DNA of 64,000 nt from JAJRZL01 sp964557855 (GTDB taxonomy: Bacteria > Zixibacteria > MSB-5A5 > GN15 > FEB-12), in assembly GCA_964557855.1 (NCBI GenBank), contig CAZLBP010000007.1, forward strand, positions 1 through 64,000, in the 5' to 3' direction. This document shows positions 52,529-60,446 of the stretch, one piece after another (within the stretch, counting starts at the first letter, position 1; the number at the start of each line of letters is the position of its first letter). Under the pieces are notes generated by a model. It saw only the letters and a list, made by a program, of their open reading frames with translations, did not search any database and was not told where the DNA came from. Position numbers and translations under genes: made by a program.

Positions 52529-53479
52529 CTACCTGGTTAAGGCGTTGCCGCCGGTTGAAATGGATTGTGAAGGTAAGTCGCCGCCGTGAACACTGGAATG
52601 ACACTGCGAGCATTTGGTCAGCATAGACCGCTTCCAACCGTCGGGTGTGGAATTGACGGTCAGTGATGAATCGGCCGGAGGAACAAATGTTCCGTCCAGC
52701 CCGACAATGGTAGCATGGAAATGCATCGGGTGGCAGTTCAGACAAAGAGCCGGCTCGGCTTGCTTCAGCAAGTTGTTGGCCACCGAGCCGTGAGCCGTGT
52801 GGCAGATCATACAGTCCTCGTTGACCGGGGCGTGCTCATATACGAAGGGCCCTTCCTTTTCGGCGTGGCAACTGAAGCAGAGCTCTCGATTCGTGAAGTT
52901 CCGGGCAAACGATGTTTGTCCGCCGTGCACGTTGTGGCAGTCGATACACGACATCTTGCTCTCCGCGATTGGATGCCGTGACGGCATAAAAGCCGCGGCC
53001 CGTACGTTGGTATGACAGCCGTAACAAAGTTCCGGCGCGTCGTTTTTCACGGATTGCTCGGCGGGAACGTGAATCGTATGACATCCGCTGCAGCCGACAT
53101 TGGCGCCATTATGAGCCGAAAACGACCATTCATCGAACTGGTGGTCCCGGTGGCAGTTCAAACAGAGATAGTCGCCGCCGAACTGGTCCCGATTGGCCGG
53201 GTTGATGATCTTCTCCGGGTCACCCTCGTCAATATGCTCCACTGCCGAGCCGTGACAGGACTCACAGCCGTATTCCATAAGATCGGAATCCTCACTGAAA
53301 TAGATGCCGTGGAGCGTCTGGTGGAAGGTTTCTGTCTGCTCATGGCAATTGGCGCATACGTCGTTGGGTACGTCGGCGCCGGCATTGCCGGCCACGCCGA
53401 AGCCGGCGCCCATGACCACGAGCAGTAGCAGAATCGGAAAAGGGTGCTTCTCCAAGGTATCCTTATCCCTTTCTCTCAT
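52529..53479 (-). CDS. DmsE/MtrA-like decaheme c-type cytochrome
   Basis: 316 aa. A hydrophobic signal region (FPILLLLVVMGAGFGVAGNAGA) is followed by exactly ten CxxCH motifs: CANCH, CESCH, CLNCH, CSGCH, CYGCH, CIDCH, CFSCH, CMICH, CLNCH, CSQCH. Length and heme number match the DmsE/MtrA/PioA family, which inserts into an MtrB-type barrel to carry electrons across the outer membrane. AAGGAG precedes the ATG. A palindrome resembling the TetR operator lies at 53495-53512, just before the start codon, so the operon is probably repressed by the adjacent TetR protein. Confidence 0.92.
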   Translation of the reverse strand: MRERDKDTLEKHPFPILLLLVVMGAGFGVAGNAGADVPNDVCANCHEQTETFHQTLHGIYFSEDSDLMEYGCESCHGSAVEHIDEGDPEKIINPANRDQFGGDYLCLNCHRDHQFDEWSFSAHNGANVGCSGCHTIHVPAEQSVKNDAPELCYGCHTNVRAAAFMPSRHPIAESKMSCIDCHNVHGGQTSFARNFTNRELCFSCHAEKEGPFVYEHAPVNEDCMICHTAHGSVANNLLKQAEPALCLNCHPMHFHATIVGLDGTFVPPADSSLTVNSTPDGWKRSMLTKCSQCHSSVHGGDLPSQSISTGGNALTR

Positions 53480-53494
53480 GGTTTCTCCTTGACA

Positions 53495-53512
53495 TTAGTT
53501 ATTGATAACTCA
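53495..53512 (-). promoter_or_regulatory. Probable TetR operator before the decaheme gene
   Basis: TTAGTTATTGATAACTCA on + has a perfect inner palindrome AGTTAT-TG-ATAACT. It matches 15 of 18 positions of the palindrome upstream of tetR (54174-54191). It sits 16-33 nt before the decaheme ATG, a position suitable for repression. Confidence 0.65.
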
Positions 53513-53565
53513 CTTTTATTGTCTTTTTTGTAGTGTATTTCACATCTCACAATTACTGACCCGGA

Positions 53566-54162
53566 TTAAGTCTGGAGTCCTCTAGCATAGATAGGTATGT
53601 TGTTGGCAACCACGTCTGTCGGTTTGTATACCTTACCCTGAAGCCCCTTCCAAAGTGTAGTTGCCAACGAGCAATCGAACACCATCCCGATGAAGCAGCG
53701 GGCGGTAATTTCGTTGTTTTTTTCGATGATCAAACCAGCCTGGTGCAGTCGGTCCAGCTGCTCAACCAAGAACCTGACATAGCTGCCGCGAATTATGTTG
53801 TAGACCTGTTTGGCCCTGGCATGACCATTGAGCGCCGAGAACAGCAGCAGCCGATACAAATCCGCATTTCGCGTATAGAAACCGATTATATGGTGAGCGA
53901 GGGTGGAGAGAAGAGTCTGCAGGTTGTCTTCGGTCTCGAGTTGCCGAAACAGGTCTTCGTTGTCGAGCCGGTCGGCGATCGATTCCAGCACGGCCTCATA
54001 GATCTCTTCTTTGGACTTGAAATGGCGATAAAGTGCCGGTTCCGACACGCCGCAAGCGCGTGCCAGCGATTTCATGGTCAGACCTTCGTAACCTTCGGTT
54101 GAGAACAGACGAGTAGCTTCGTCGACAATCTGTGTCTTTCTGCCGGTGCCTTTGGTTACCAT
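53566..54162 (-). CDS. TetR/AcrR family transcriptional regulator
   Basis: 198 aa. The N-terminal HTH (ATRLFSTEGYEGLTMKSLAR, CGVSEPALYRHFKSKEEIYEAVL) is canonical. The C-terminal ligand-binding helices (about 60-198) are variable and end in YKPTDVVANNIPIYARGL. The gene lies upstream of, and in the same direction as, the decaheme-barrel genes. A palindrome overlapping its own promoter and a near-copy before the decaheme gene suggest it represses itself and the electron-transfer operon. The ligand is unknown. Confidence 0.93.
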   Translation of the reverse strand: MVTKGTGRKTQIVDEATRLFSTEGYEGLTMKSLARACGVSEPALYRHFKSKEEIYEAVLESIADRLDNEDLFRQLETEDNLQTLLSTLAHHIIGFYTRNADLYRLLLFSALNGHARAKQVYNIIRGSYVRFLVEQLDRLHQAGLIIEKNNEITARCFIGMVFDCSLATTLWKGLQGKVYKPTDVVANNIPIYARGLQT

Positions 54163-54173
54163 AGCGCAGTCCG

Positions 54174-54209
54174 TTAGTTAGTGTTAACTAACATTTCCCG
54201 TTTGGTCAA
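54174..54209 (-). promoter_or_regulatory. tetR promoter with overlapping operator
   Basis: On the - strand, TTGACC (54209-54204) and TAACAC (54186-54181) form -35 and -10 elements 17 bp apart. The palindrome TTAGTTAGTGTTAACTAA at 54174-54191 covers the -10 element and starts 12 nt upstream of the tetR ATG. This is the classic arrangement for autorepression. Confidence 0.6.
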
Positions 54210-54319
54210 GTCAAGTGAAATCGTACTCCGCAGACGATATTTTTGTGAAAAATCCCACAAACCTTATCGTGGTTTATCTCATTATAGTCTAACAGCTTGA
54301 CGGGGAAGGGCGTAAACCC

Positions 54320-54348
54320 TTGGCTTTTTCCGGCCAGTGTATTATACT
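54320..54348 (+). promoter_or_regulatory. Sigma-70 promoter for the HD-domain gene
   Basis: TTGGCT at 54320-54325 and TATACT at 54343-54348 are 17 bp apart, about 75 bp before ATG 54423. It is the best sigma-70 match in the window. Confidence 0.6.
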
Positions 54349-54422
54349 CCGCAAAATGTGAAGACAGAGTTGCAAGTAGTCATCGCCGATGGCTTATGAG
54401 CTGATCATAAATGAGGAAACAC

Positions 54423-54956
54423 ATGCAAGATCTGGTTGAGAAATTACTGCCCGAAGTCAATGAAATCAAGGATTCCGACCTGCGCGCCAAGACTATCGCC
54501 TGCTGGGTCGACGCCATCAAGTTCCGTGGCTGGACCGAAGAACTCCTGCGAAATATCCCGTTCACGCTGCTGGCCGAGAACTGCAAAATCACGTTCATCG
54601 ATCACGTACGCGCCGTCTGTCGGATGTGCATTGCTTGTGACGACGTTCTCAACGAGGTGCACGGCGTCAGCTGCACTCCGGTCAACCGGGATTACCTTAT
54701 CGCCGGGGCGCTTCTGGCCGATGTGGGCAAGCTGCTGGAGTATGAGATCATCGACGGTAGACCACGCAAGTCCGACTACGGCAAGCATATCCGCCACCCA
54801 TTCAGCGGCGTGGGGCTGGCGTTCAAACATGACCTGCCGTCGGAAGTCATGCACGTTATCGCTACCCACTCCAAAGAAGGCGCGGGCGAGAAACGTCTGC
54901 CGGAGAGCATCATATTCCATCATTGTGACTTCATTGACTTTGATTTAGTGAAGTAG
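54423..54956 (+). CDS. HD-domain-like protein with altered metal motif
   Basis: 177 aa with the arrangement of an HD hydrolase: FIDHVRAVCRMC (first His), LIAGALLADVGKLLEY where HDxGK is expected, HPFSGVGLAFKHDLP and VMHVIATHSKEG (later His residues). The His of the HD dyad is Ala (LLADVGK), so metal binding and phosphohydrolase activity may be reduced or changed. ATG 54423 is preferred to ATG 54411 because GAGG at 54413-54416 lies between them. The gene precedes the aconitase-like gene by about 255 bp. Confidence 0.72.
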   Translation: MQDLVEKLLPEVNEIKDSDLRAKTIACWVDAIKFRGWTEELLRNIPFTLLAENCKITFIDHVRAVCRMCIACDDVLNEVHGVSCTPVNRDYLIAGALLADVGKLLEYEIIDGRPRKSDYGKHIRHPFSGVGLAFKHDLPSEVMHVIATHSKEGAGEKRLPESIIFHHCDFIDFDLVK

Positions 54957-55025
54957 CGTTAGTGTCCGTCACGGTGAGTAGAGTCTAATCATGACCGCCA
55001 ATGAGACATTACATTTGCCAGTTGC

Positions 55026-55130
55026 GGCAGGTCTTGTCTCCGCCGTAGGCGGGGACGTGACCTGCCGTTCATACTTCCCAATGACTTACGAGTCAGGTCA
55101 CGATCCCTTTGACGCGGGATCAAGACCTGA
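55026..55130. repeat. Two consecutive imperfect hairpins (REP-like pair)
   Basis: The first hairpin, 55026-55066, begins GGCAGGTC and ends GACCTGCC with a GCGGAG-type stem and GTA loop. The second, 55093-55130, begins TCAGGTC and ends GACCTGA with an inner GATCCC/GGGATC stem. Both share CAGGTC/GACCTG ends, suggesting paired copies of one element in the gap between the HD gene and the aconitase gene. Confidence 0.5.
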
Positions 55131-55211
55131 CACAACAGCATATGGGGTCATTCTACAAGCCCCGACGCTAAGCGCACAACGAGGATTTCAGTATCAAACG
55201 TTAGGAGAGAC

Positions 55212-57191
55212 ATGAGCACCCAGCCTCAAAACCTCATCGAGAAAATAGCCCAGCAATATGCAGTCGATCTGTCCGGGGGGCACACTGTTCAAAGCGGCGA
55301 CTTCCTGTCTATCCGCCCGGCCCATGTCATGACCCACGACAACACCGGCGCGGTGATCCCCAAATTTCGGTCGATCGGCGCCGGCAAGATATTCAACCCC
55401 CGGCAGCCGGTCTATACGCTGGATCACAATGTTCAGGACACGGGTGAGGCCAATGTCGCCAAGTACAAGAAGATCGAAGCTTTCGCCGCCGATATGGGTG
55501 TCGATTTCTATCCGGCCGGACGCGGCATCGGACATCAGATCATGGTCGAGGAGGGCTACGCCTGGCCGGGGACGATGGTGGTAGCGTCCGACAGCCACTC
55601 CAACATGTACGGTGGGATCGGCTGCCTGGGGACGCCGGTGGTCAGAACCGATGCAGCAGCTATTTGGGCGACAGGGCGCACCTGGTGGCAAGTGCCGCCG
55701 GTCGCGAAGTGCACTTTGACCGGCAAACTGAGACCAGGCGTGACGGGTAAAGACGTCATAGTGACGTTGTGCGGCCATTTTAACAATGACGAAGTTCTCA
55801 ATCATGCGGTCGAGTTTACCGGCGACGGTGTCGCCGATTTGGCGCTCGATGACCGCCTGACAATCGCCAATATGACCACCGAATGGGGAGCGCTGGTGGG
55901 CTTGTTCCCGATTGATGACGTCACAACGGACTGGATTTGCAACCGGATCGAGTTCATCGAGAAGCGAGGCCCCGCCGGAGTCGTTTCGGACGCCGATGGC
56001 AACGGCGCCCACCCCCGCCTGAACAGGCATCGCCTGTCTGTGTTGAAGGAAAACGTGCCGGCGGCGGATGACGACGCTTTCTACGCCAAAGAACTCACGC
56101 TGGATCTGTCGACAGTAAGCCCATTCGTTTCGGGACCGAACCACGTCAAAGTCATGACTGCAATCGACGATATGACGGAGCGGAAGCTCAAGATTCAGAA
56201 AGCATACCTCGTCTCCTGTGTCAACAGCCGGGTCGAGGATTTGGCGGCGGCGGCCGCGGTCGTGCGCGGCAAGAAAGTAGCTGCAGGTGTCGAGTTTTAT
56301 ATCGCCCCGGCCTCGAGTGAAGTGCAGGCGGAAAGCGAGAAGCGCGGTGACTGGCAGGCGCTGCTCGAAGCGGGCGCCACACCGCTGCCGGCCGGGTGCG
56401 GACCGTGTATCGGCCTCGGCAAAGGGCTGCTTCAGGACGGTGAGGTCGGCATTTCGGCAACAAATCGCAATTTCAAAGGGCGCATGGGATCGCGGGAGGC
56501 CGAAGCGTACCTCGGGTCGCCGGCAGTCGTGGCGGCCTCGGCTATCGCCGGCTACATCACCGGCCCGGAAGAAGTGAATACTCTGGAGACTGTAGGCGAA
56601 GTTTTTGTGAATCCCAAGCCGACCGGTGACAAGAAAAAGTCAGTCACGGTGATAGACGGCTTCCCGAAGAAAATCGAAGGCGACCTGATATTCTGTCATC
56701 AGGACAACCTGAATACCGACGGCATCTATCCCGGCAAGTATACATACATCGATGATTTCACGCCCGAGCAGCAGGCCGGAGTCGTGATGGAGAACTATGA
56801 TGCGGAATTCTCTAAGTTGGTTAACAAAGGCGACATTCTCGTTGGCGGCTTCAATTTCGGCAGCGGCTCGTCGCGCGAGCAGGCGGCAACGTCCTTGAAG
56901 TATCGCGGCATACAACTGGTCCTGGCCGGCTCCTTTTCTCAGACATACAAGCGCAACGCGATCAACAACGGGTTTTTGGCAATCGAGGCTCCGGATCTGG
57001 TGAATGATCTGAAGAAGAAGTTCGGCGTCGAGAAACTGACCGTCGCCACCGGCATGAAAGCTACAATCGACTTCACTAACGCTGCCATCACAGTCACCGG
57101 CAAGGAATACAATATCTCCCCGGTCGGAGTTGCCGCCCAGGAGCTGGTGGTGACGGATGGGCTGGAGAACTGGGTCAAGGAGCGGTTGTAG
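55212..57191 (+). CDS. Aconitase superfamily hydratase, Lys4/homoaconitase-like
   Basis: 659 aa, full length. The [4Fe-4S] cluster ligands are Cys336 (VSCVNSR), Cys396 and Cys399 (GCGPCIGLG). The large domain has MTHDNTGAVIPKF and SDSHSNMYGGIGCLGTPV; the swivel domain has GGFNFGSGSSREQAA. Blocks such as TIANMTTEWGALVGLFPID and ATNRNFKGRMGS resemble fungal-type homoaconitase (Lys4) and LeuC-related enzymes more than the classical E. coli AcnA or AcnB. It is followed by an MmgE/PrpD gene, so a 2-methylcitrate or related tricarboxylate substrate is possible (inference). AGGAGA precedes the ATG. Confidence 0.85.
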   Translation: MSTQPQNLIEKIAQQYAVDLSGGHTVQSGDFLSIRPAHVMTHDNTGAVIPKFRSIGAGKIFNPRQPVYTLDHNVQDTGEANVAKYKKIEAFAADMGVDFYPAGRGIGHQIMVEEGYAWPGTMVVASDSHSNMYGGIGCLGTPVVRTDAAAIWATGRTWWQVPPVAKCTLTGKLRPGVTGKDVIVTLCGHFNNDEVLNHAVEFTGDGVADLALDDRLTIANMTTEWGALVGLFPIDDVTTDWICNRIEFIEKRGPAGVVSDADGNGAHPRLNRHRLSVLKENVPAADDDAFYAKELTLDLSTVSPFVSGPNHVKVMTAIDDMTERKLKIQKAYLVSCVNSRVEDLAAAAAVVRGKKVAAGVEFYIAPASSEVQAESEKRGDWQALLEAGATPLPAGCGPCIGLGKGLLQDGEVGISATNRNFKGRMGSREAEAYLGSPAVVAASAIAGYITGPEEVNTLETVGEVFVNPKPTGDKKKSVTVIDGFPKKIEGDLIFCHQDNLNTDGIYPGKYTYIDDFTPEQQAGVVMENYDAEFSKLVNKGDILVGGFNFGSGSSREQAATSLKYRGIQLVLAGSFSQTYKRNAINNGFLAIEAPDLVNDLKKKFGVEKLTVATGMKATIDFTNAAITVTGKEYNISPVGVAAQELVVTDGLENWVKERL

Positions 57192-57282
57192 GTGGCAAAC
57201 ATGATAGGCATGTGCCGCTTCTGTCCGCACGCTACGTCAAAGAAAGAATGGTACCCAACCCATCGGGTGGGCTCTTCCATCT

Positions 57283-57407
57283 GTCATTTCCGCGAAAGCA
57301 GGAATCCGGAAAACCCTCCATTGCAGAAACCTGTATGCATGAGTGGCCTATCGTGATTGTAGGCAGCATTATGCATAAAGACCGGACCCGCGGGTTCGCG
57401 GGGGTGA
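57283..57407. repeat. Inverted pair of dispersed palindromic repeats
   Basis: A 25-bp palindromic unit at 57283-57307 (from GTCATTTCC to GGAATCC) matches the reverse complement of the unit at 61911-61935 in 23 of 25 positions. A second, more diverged copy in the opposite orientation lies at 57383-57407 and ends in GGGGGTGAC. The pair is bounded by GTCA and TGAC and fills most of the gap between the aconitase-like and PrpD genes; it may be a MITE-like element. Confidence 0.55.
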
Positions 57408-57471
57408 CAGATAAGGGGGTACCGGGAAGCAAGAACAACACGAACACCACCAAATAAAAGAGAAACCACAA

Positions 57472-58839
57472 ATGGACAACACTATCTCCCAACAGATTTC
57501 GGAATTCGCGGTGGGCCTGAAGTACGAAGACCTGCCGGATGACGTTATCAACGAAGTCAAACGCTTCCTGTATGATTCAGCCGGCTGTGCGTACGGCGGC
57601 TACCATACCAAAGATGTGAATATCATCCGTGATATCTACAAACAGATGGGCGGCGCAGAAGAAGCCACCGTTATCGGCTTTGGGGACAAGATACCCGCAG
57701 TCAATGCCACGCTGGTCAATTCCCTCATGATCCGCGCGCTCGATTTCAACGACATCTACTGGAAAGAAGATCCCTCGCATCCGTCGGACCTGATTCCGGC
57801 GGCGTTGTCGATCGGCGAGCTGGTCGATGCTCCCATGAAAGATGTCATAGTCGCCATTGTGCTGGCCTACGAGTTCGAGCAGCGGCTGTGTGAGTTCGCC
57901 GTGCCCGGTGTTAGAGAACGCAAATGGCACCACGCCACGCTTACGCAATTCGTGTCGCCGATTGTGGCCGGTAAGTTGCTCGGCCTGAATGTCGAGCAGA
58001 TGACCAACGCCATCGGTATCAATGGCTCCCACAACCATACGATCGGCTGCCCCACTGCCGGCGCGCTGACCATGATGAAGAACACGGTCGACCCGATGGC
58101 GGTGCAGACGGGGGTCTTTGCGGCGCTCATGGCGCAGAAGGGCTACTCCGGCACGACGGCTGTGTTCGAGGGGAAGGAAGGGTTCATGGATGTATTCGGA
58201 CCGGACTGGGACAACGACAAGCTGCTGGGTGGACTGGGCGACAGGTTCAAGATTCTCGAGTGTGGCATGAAAGCTTTCCCGACCGAGGCGCTCACTCATA
58301 CGCATCTCTCGGCCACGTTGAAAGCCATCAAGGACAATAATATCGCCTGTGACGATATCGAAACCGTCACCATCACCACTATCGCCCGCGCCTGTGATAT
58401 TCTGTTCGACCCGCACAAGTACCGCCCGGAATCGCGCGAGACGGCCGATCATTCTCTGCCCTACTGTATCGCTGCAGCGATTGTCGATCGACAGGTGACG
58501 ACCCAGTCCTTCTCCGAAGAAAAGCTCAAGGACGAACGCATCTGGAAAGTGATCGACAAGATCAAGGGGGAAGCATCGGAGGAGTTCGAGAAGATGTTTC
58601 CGGCCAAGCAGCCCTCGAAAGTGGTGGTGCGCACCAGCGACGGCAAGGAGTATTCGGAGTACCTCGAATACCCAAAAGGCGACCCACGCGAACCGATGAC
58701 GATGGACGACCTCGAGAGCAAGTTCGCCGGCCTGGCCGCCGAATTGCTAAATAACCAACGGCAGAAGGAAATTCGTGATAGCATCTTCAGCGCCGAGAAA
58801 TTATCTTGCCGGGAGTTGATGGGGCGGTTGGTGGTGTAA
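57472..58839 (+). CDS. MmgE/PrpD family protein
   Basis: 455 aa with the PrpD fold: N-terminal helices (LKYEDLPDDVINEVKRFLYDSAGCAYGG), VNATLVNSLMIRALDFNDIYW, HHATLTQFVSPIVAGKLLGLN, INGSHNHTIGCPTAG and a C-terminal GDPREPMTMDDLESKFAGLA. The family includes 2-methylcitrate dehydratase and cis-aconitate decarboxylase. Neighbouring 2-methylcitrate synthase and lyase genes are absent in this window, so the substrate is open. The Shine-Dalgarno is weak (GAGAAACC). Confidence 0.88.
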   Translation: MDNTISQQISEFAVGLKYEDLPDDVINEVKRFLYDSAGCAYGGYHTKDVNIIRDIYKQMGGAEEATVIGFGDKIPAVNATLVNSLMIRALDFNDIYWKEDPSHPSDLIPAALSIGELVDAPMKDVIVAIVLAYEFEQRLCEFAVPGVRERKWHHATLTQFVSPIVAGKLLGLNVEQMTNAIGINGSHNHTIGCPTAGALTMMKNTVDPMAVQTGVFAALMAQKGYSGTTAVFEGKEGFMDVFGPDWDNDKLLGGLGDRFKILECGMKAFPTEALTHTHLSATLKAIKDNNIACDDIETVTITTIARACDILFDPHKYRPESRETADHSLPYCIAAAIVDRQVTTQSFSEEKLKDERIWKVIDKIKGEASEEFEKMFPAKQPSKVVVRTSDGKEYSEYLEYPKGDPREPMTMDDLESKFAGLAAELLNNQRQKEIRDSIFSAEKLSCRELMGRLVV

Positions 58840-59316
58840 GTGTGGATTTTGGATAGTTTCGCTGACATTTCGTTTACAACCTGGATAGCCTTCTATGGTG
58901 CAGTATTGTCCTCAATTGCGGTAATCATGAATTTCGTCCGGTTGAGAAAGGACAGAGGCAAGTTACGGATTACAGGGATGATCGCTAAAATGAAACCCGA
59001 TCCCAGCGACAGAACCTATCTCCACTTCACAATTACAAATGTTGGACATCGACAGTTAAAGGCCGAGGGTCTTGCCACAAAGAGCAGGTGGTGAGGTCGA
59101 CAATACTTCGTCATCATCACAAGGAATTTGCCTCGCATGTTAAACGAGGGGGAGTCGGTTCAGGAAATATATGACAATTTCGATGCTATTTCCAATTCTC
59201 CGAGTAGCATTTTCGTATATGACAGTGTCGGAAAGTACCACAAGATGAATAGACGATGCCTGAAGCGCTTGTTACGCGATTATCGAAGTCACTTGCAGGG
59301 GGCAGAAAGTAATTGA
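58840..59316 (+). pseudogene. Small membrane-anchored hypothetical gene with in-frame TGA
   Basis: From GTG 58840, 84 codons encode one membrane helix (TWIAFYGAVLSSIAVIMNFV) and a domain with GKLRITGMIAK and YLHFTITNVGHRQLK. TGA at 59092-59094 follows Trp84. The same frame continues open for 73 more codons (YFVIITRNLPRMLNEGESVQ, then SIFVYDSVGKYHKMNRRCLK), which look like the second half of one domain: the LPRMLNEGE and VYDSVGK pieces commonly follow such a TNxGxR strand. It is most likely a single gene of 158 codons broken by a nonsense change. It lies directly after the PrpD stop. Confidence 0.6.
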
Positions 59317-59503
59317 CATTGCTCTCTGCTGGGTACATTCTTAGTAGGTGGTTTGTGAAGATGTGCTTTTCGCGCAGGACCATGATGCTGTGCTACATCG
59401 TGAGCGATAAGGCTCTGTCGTACACACATTTTGGGGAACAAGATACTCGCCACGGACTGAGGTTTGTAGTATTTATCTACATATGCAAGACGGAGGATCA
59501 TTT

Positions 59504-60388
59504 ATGCAGACAAGGGCTATAGCCGGCTATCTTTCGACTGAATTGACTTACGCGTGGAATGACATTATAAATAGACGAATGCTTCAGATCAGATACCTTA
59601 TATTGTATCTACTTTCACTTTCCGCATTATTAACGTACGCGCTGTTTGGGTTCGAACACTTGATCGGAGTAGACACTATTAGCAAATCGAAGTATGGTTC
59701 AATCGGACTAGTGCTCGTTCTGCTTTGCATTATGGGCAATTGGGCTTATACTATTTTTCTCGGATACAACTTTAGGGGGATCATCATTTCAAAAAAGAAT
59801 ATCGCCGCTCTGAGGATGTATTGTACGGATAAACTGAAAGATCAGGGAAGAGACACACTTGAGTTTTGCGACTACAATAAGCCTTCAGAAGTGTTTGTTG
59901 GGATTGGATACGGCAATGCGCCTTATTGGTTCGTGTTGATTAACTTCGGAGTTGGCGCAAGCTCCGTGTACTTCATTGATTACCTAGCAAGCACGATCAT
60001 GGCATTCGAAATATTCTTTGTTGCATCCTCATTTCTAATGGCATTTTACCCAACTGTATGCGGCCACTTTCACCGATATTTATACATCGCAAAGAAAGTT
60101 ATGCCAAATTGCTCTGAAAGCCTCGCTAGAGAGCAGATTAGGCAAGAAAAGAGGAACAAGAAAGATAAATCTGGAATCCGAGTACTCCGGATTGCATATT
60201 GGCTTGTGGTAGCGGTAGTATCCATCCTGTTTGTTTTCAGGATGGGCATTTGTAGCAGAGATGAGCTCTGTGGGCTAACGTGGTTCATAGGCTGTGGATG
60301 GTTATTCCTGCTGTTTCTCAGATTATTCATGCTAAGATGGGAATTGACATTGAAGCCGGTCCCTATTGTCCACCGCCTATACCGTTAG
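59504..60388 (+). CDS. Multi-pass membrane protein of unknown function
   Basis: 294 aa with about six hydrophobic segments: around residues 27-48, 61-83, 141-160, 164-188, 226-246 and 255-276. A polar region of about 50 residues (KKNIAALRMYCTDKLKDQGRD to KPSEVFVGIGYGN) sits between the second and third. Base composition is visibly AT-richer than the neighbours, as in the broken gene just upstream, suggesting a later acquisition. ATG 59504 follows GGAGG at 59492-59496. No family was recognised. The 187 bp before it contain only weak promoter-like pairs. Confidence 0.6.
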   Translation: MQTRAIAGYLSTELTYAWNDIINRRMLQIRYLILYLLSLSALLTYALFGFEHLIGVDTISKSKYGSIGLVLVLLCIMGNWAYTIFLGYNFRGIIISKKNIAALRMYCTDKLKDQGRDTLEFCDYNKPSEVFVGIGYGNAPYWFVLINFGVGASSVYFIDYLASTIMAFEIFFVASSFLMAFYPTVCGHFHRYLYIAKKVMPNCSESLAREQIRQEKRNKKDKSGIRVLRIAYWLVVAVVSILFVFRMGICSRDELCGLTWFIGCGWLFLLFLRLFMLRWELTLKPVPIVHRLYR

Positions 60389-60446
60389 GAATAGGCAAGG
60401 CGGAAATCCCTCACGATACAAGTCCGTTGGTTACGAGTCAAGTCTC

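Noticed and set aside
59313..59522. A 69-codon frame in the gap before the membrane gene
   Set aside because: There is no Shine-Dalgarno, it overlaps the next start codon and the product looks random (Cys- and Arg-rich).
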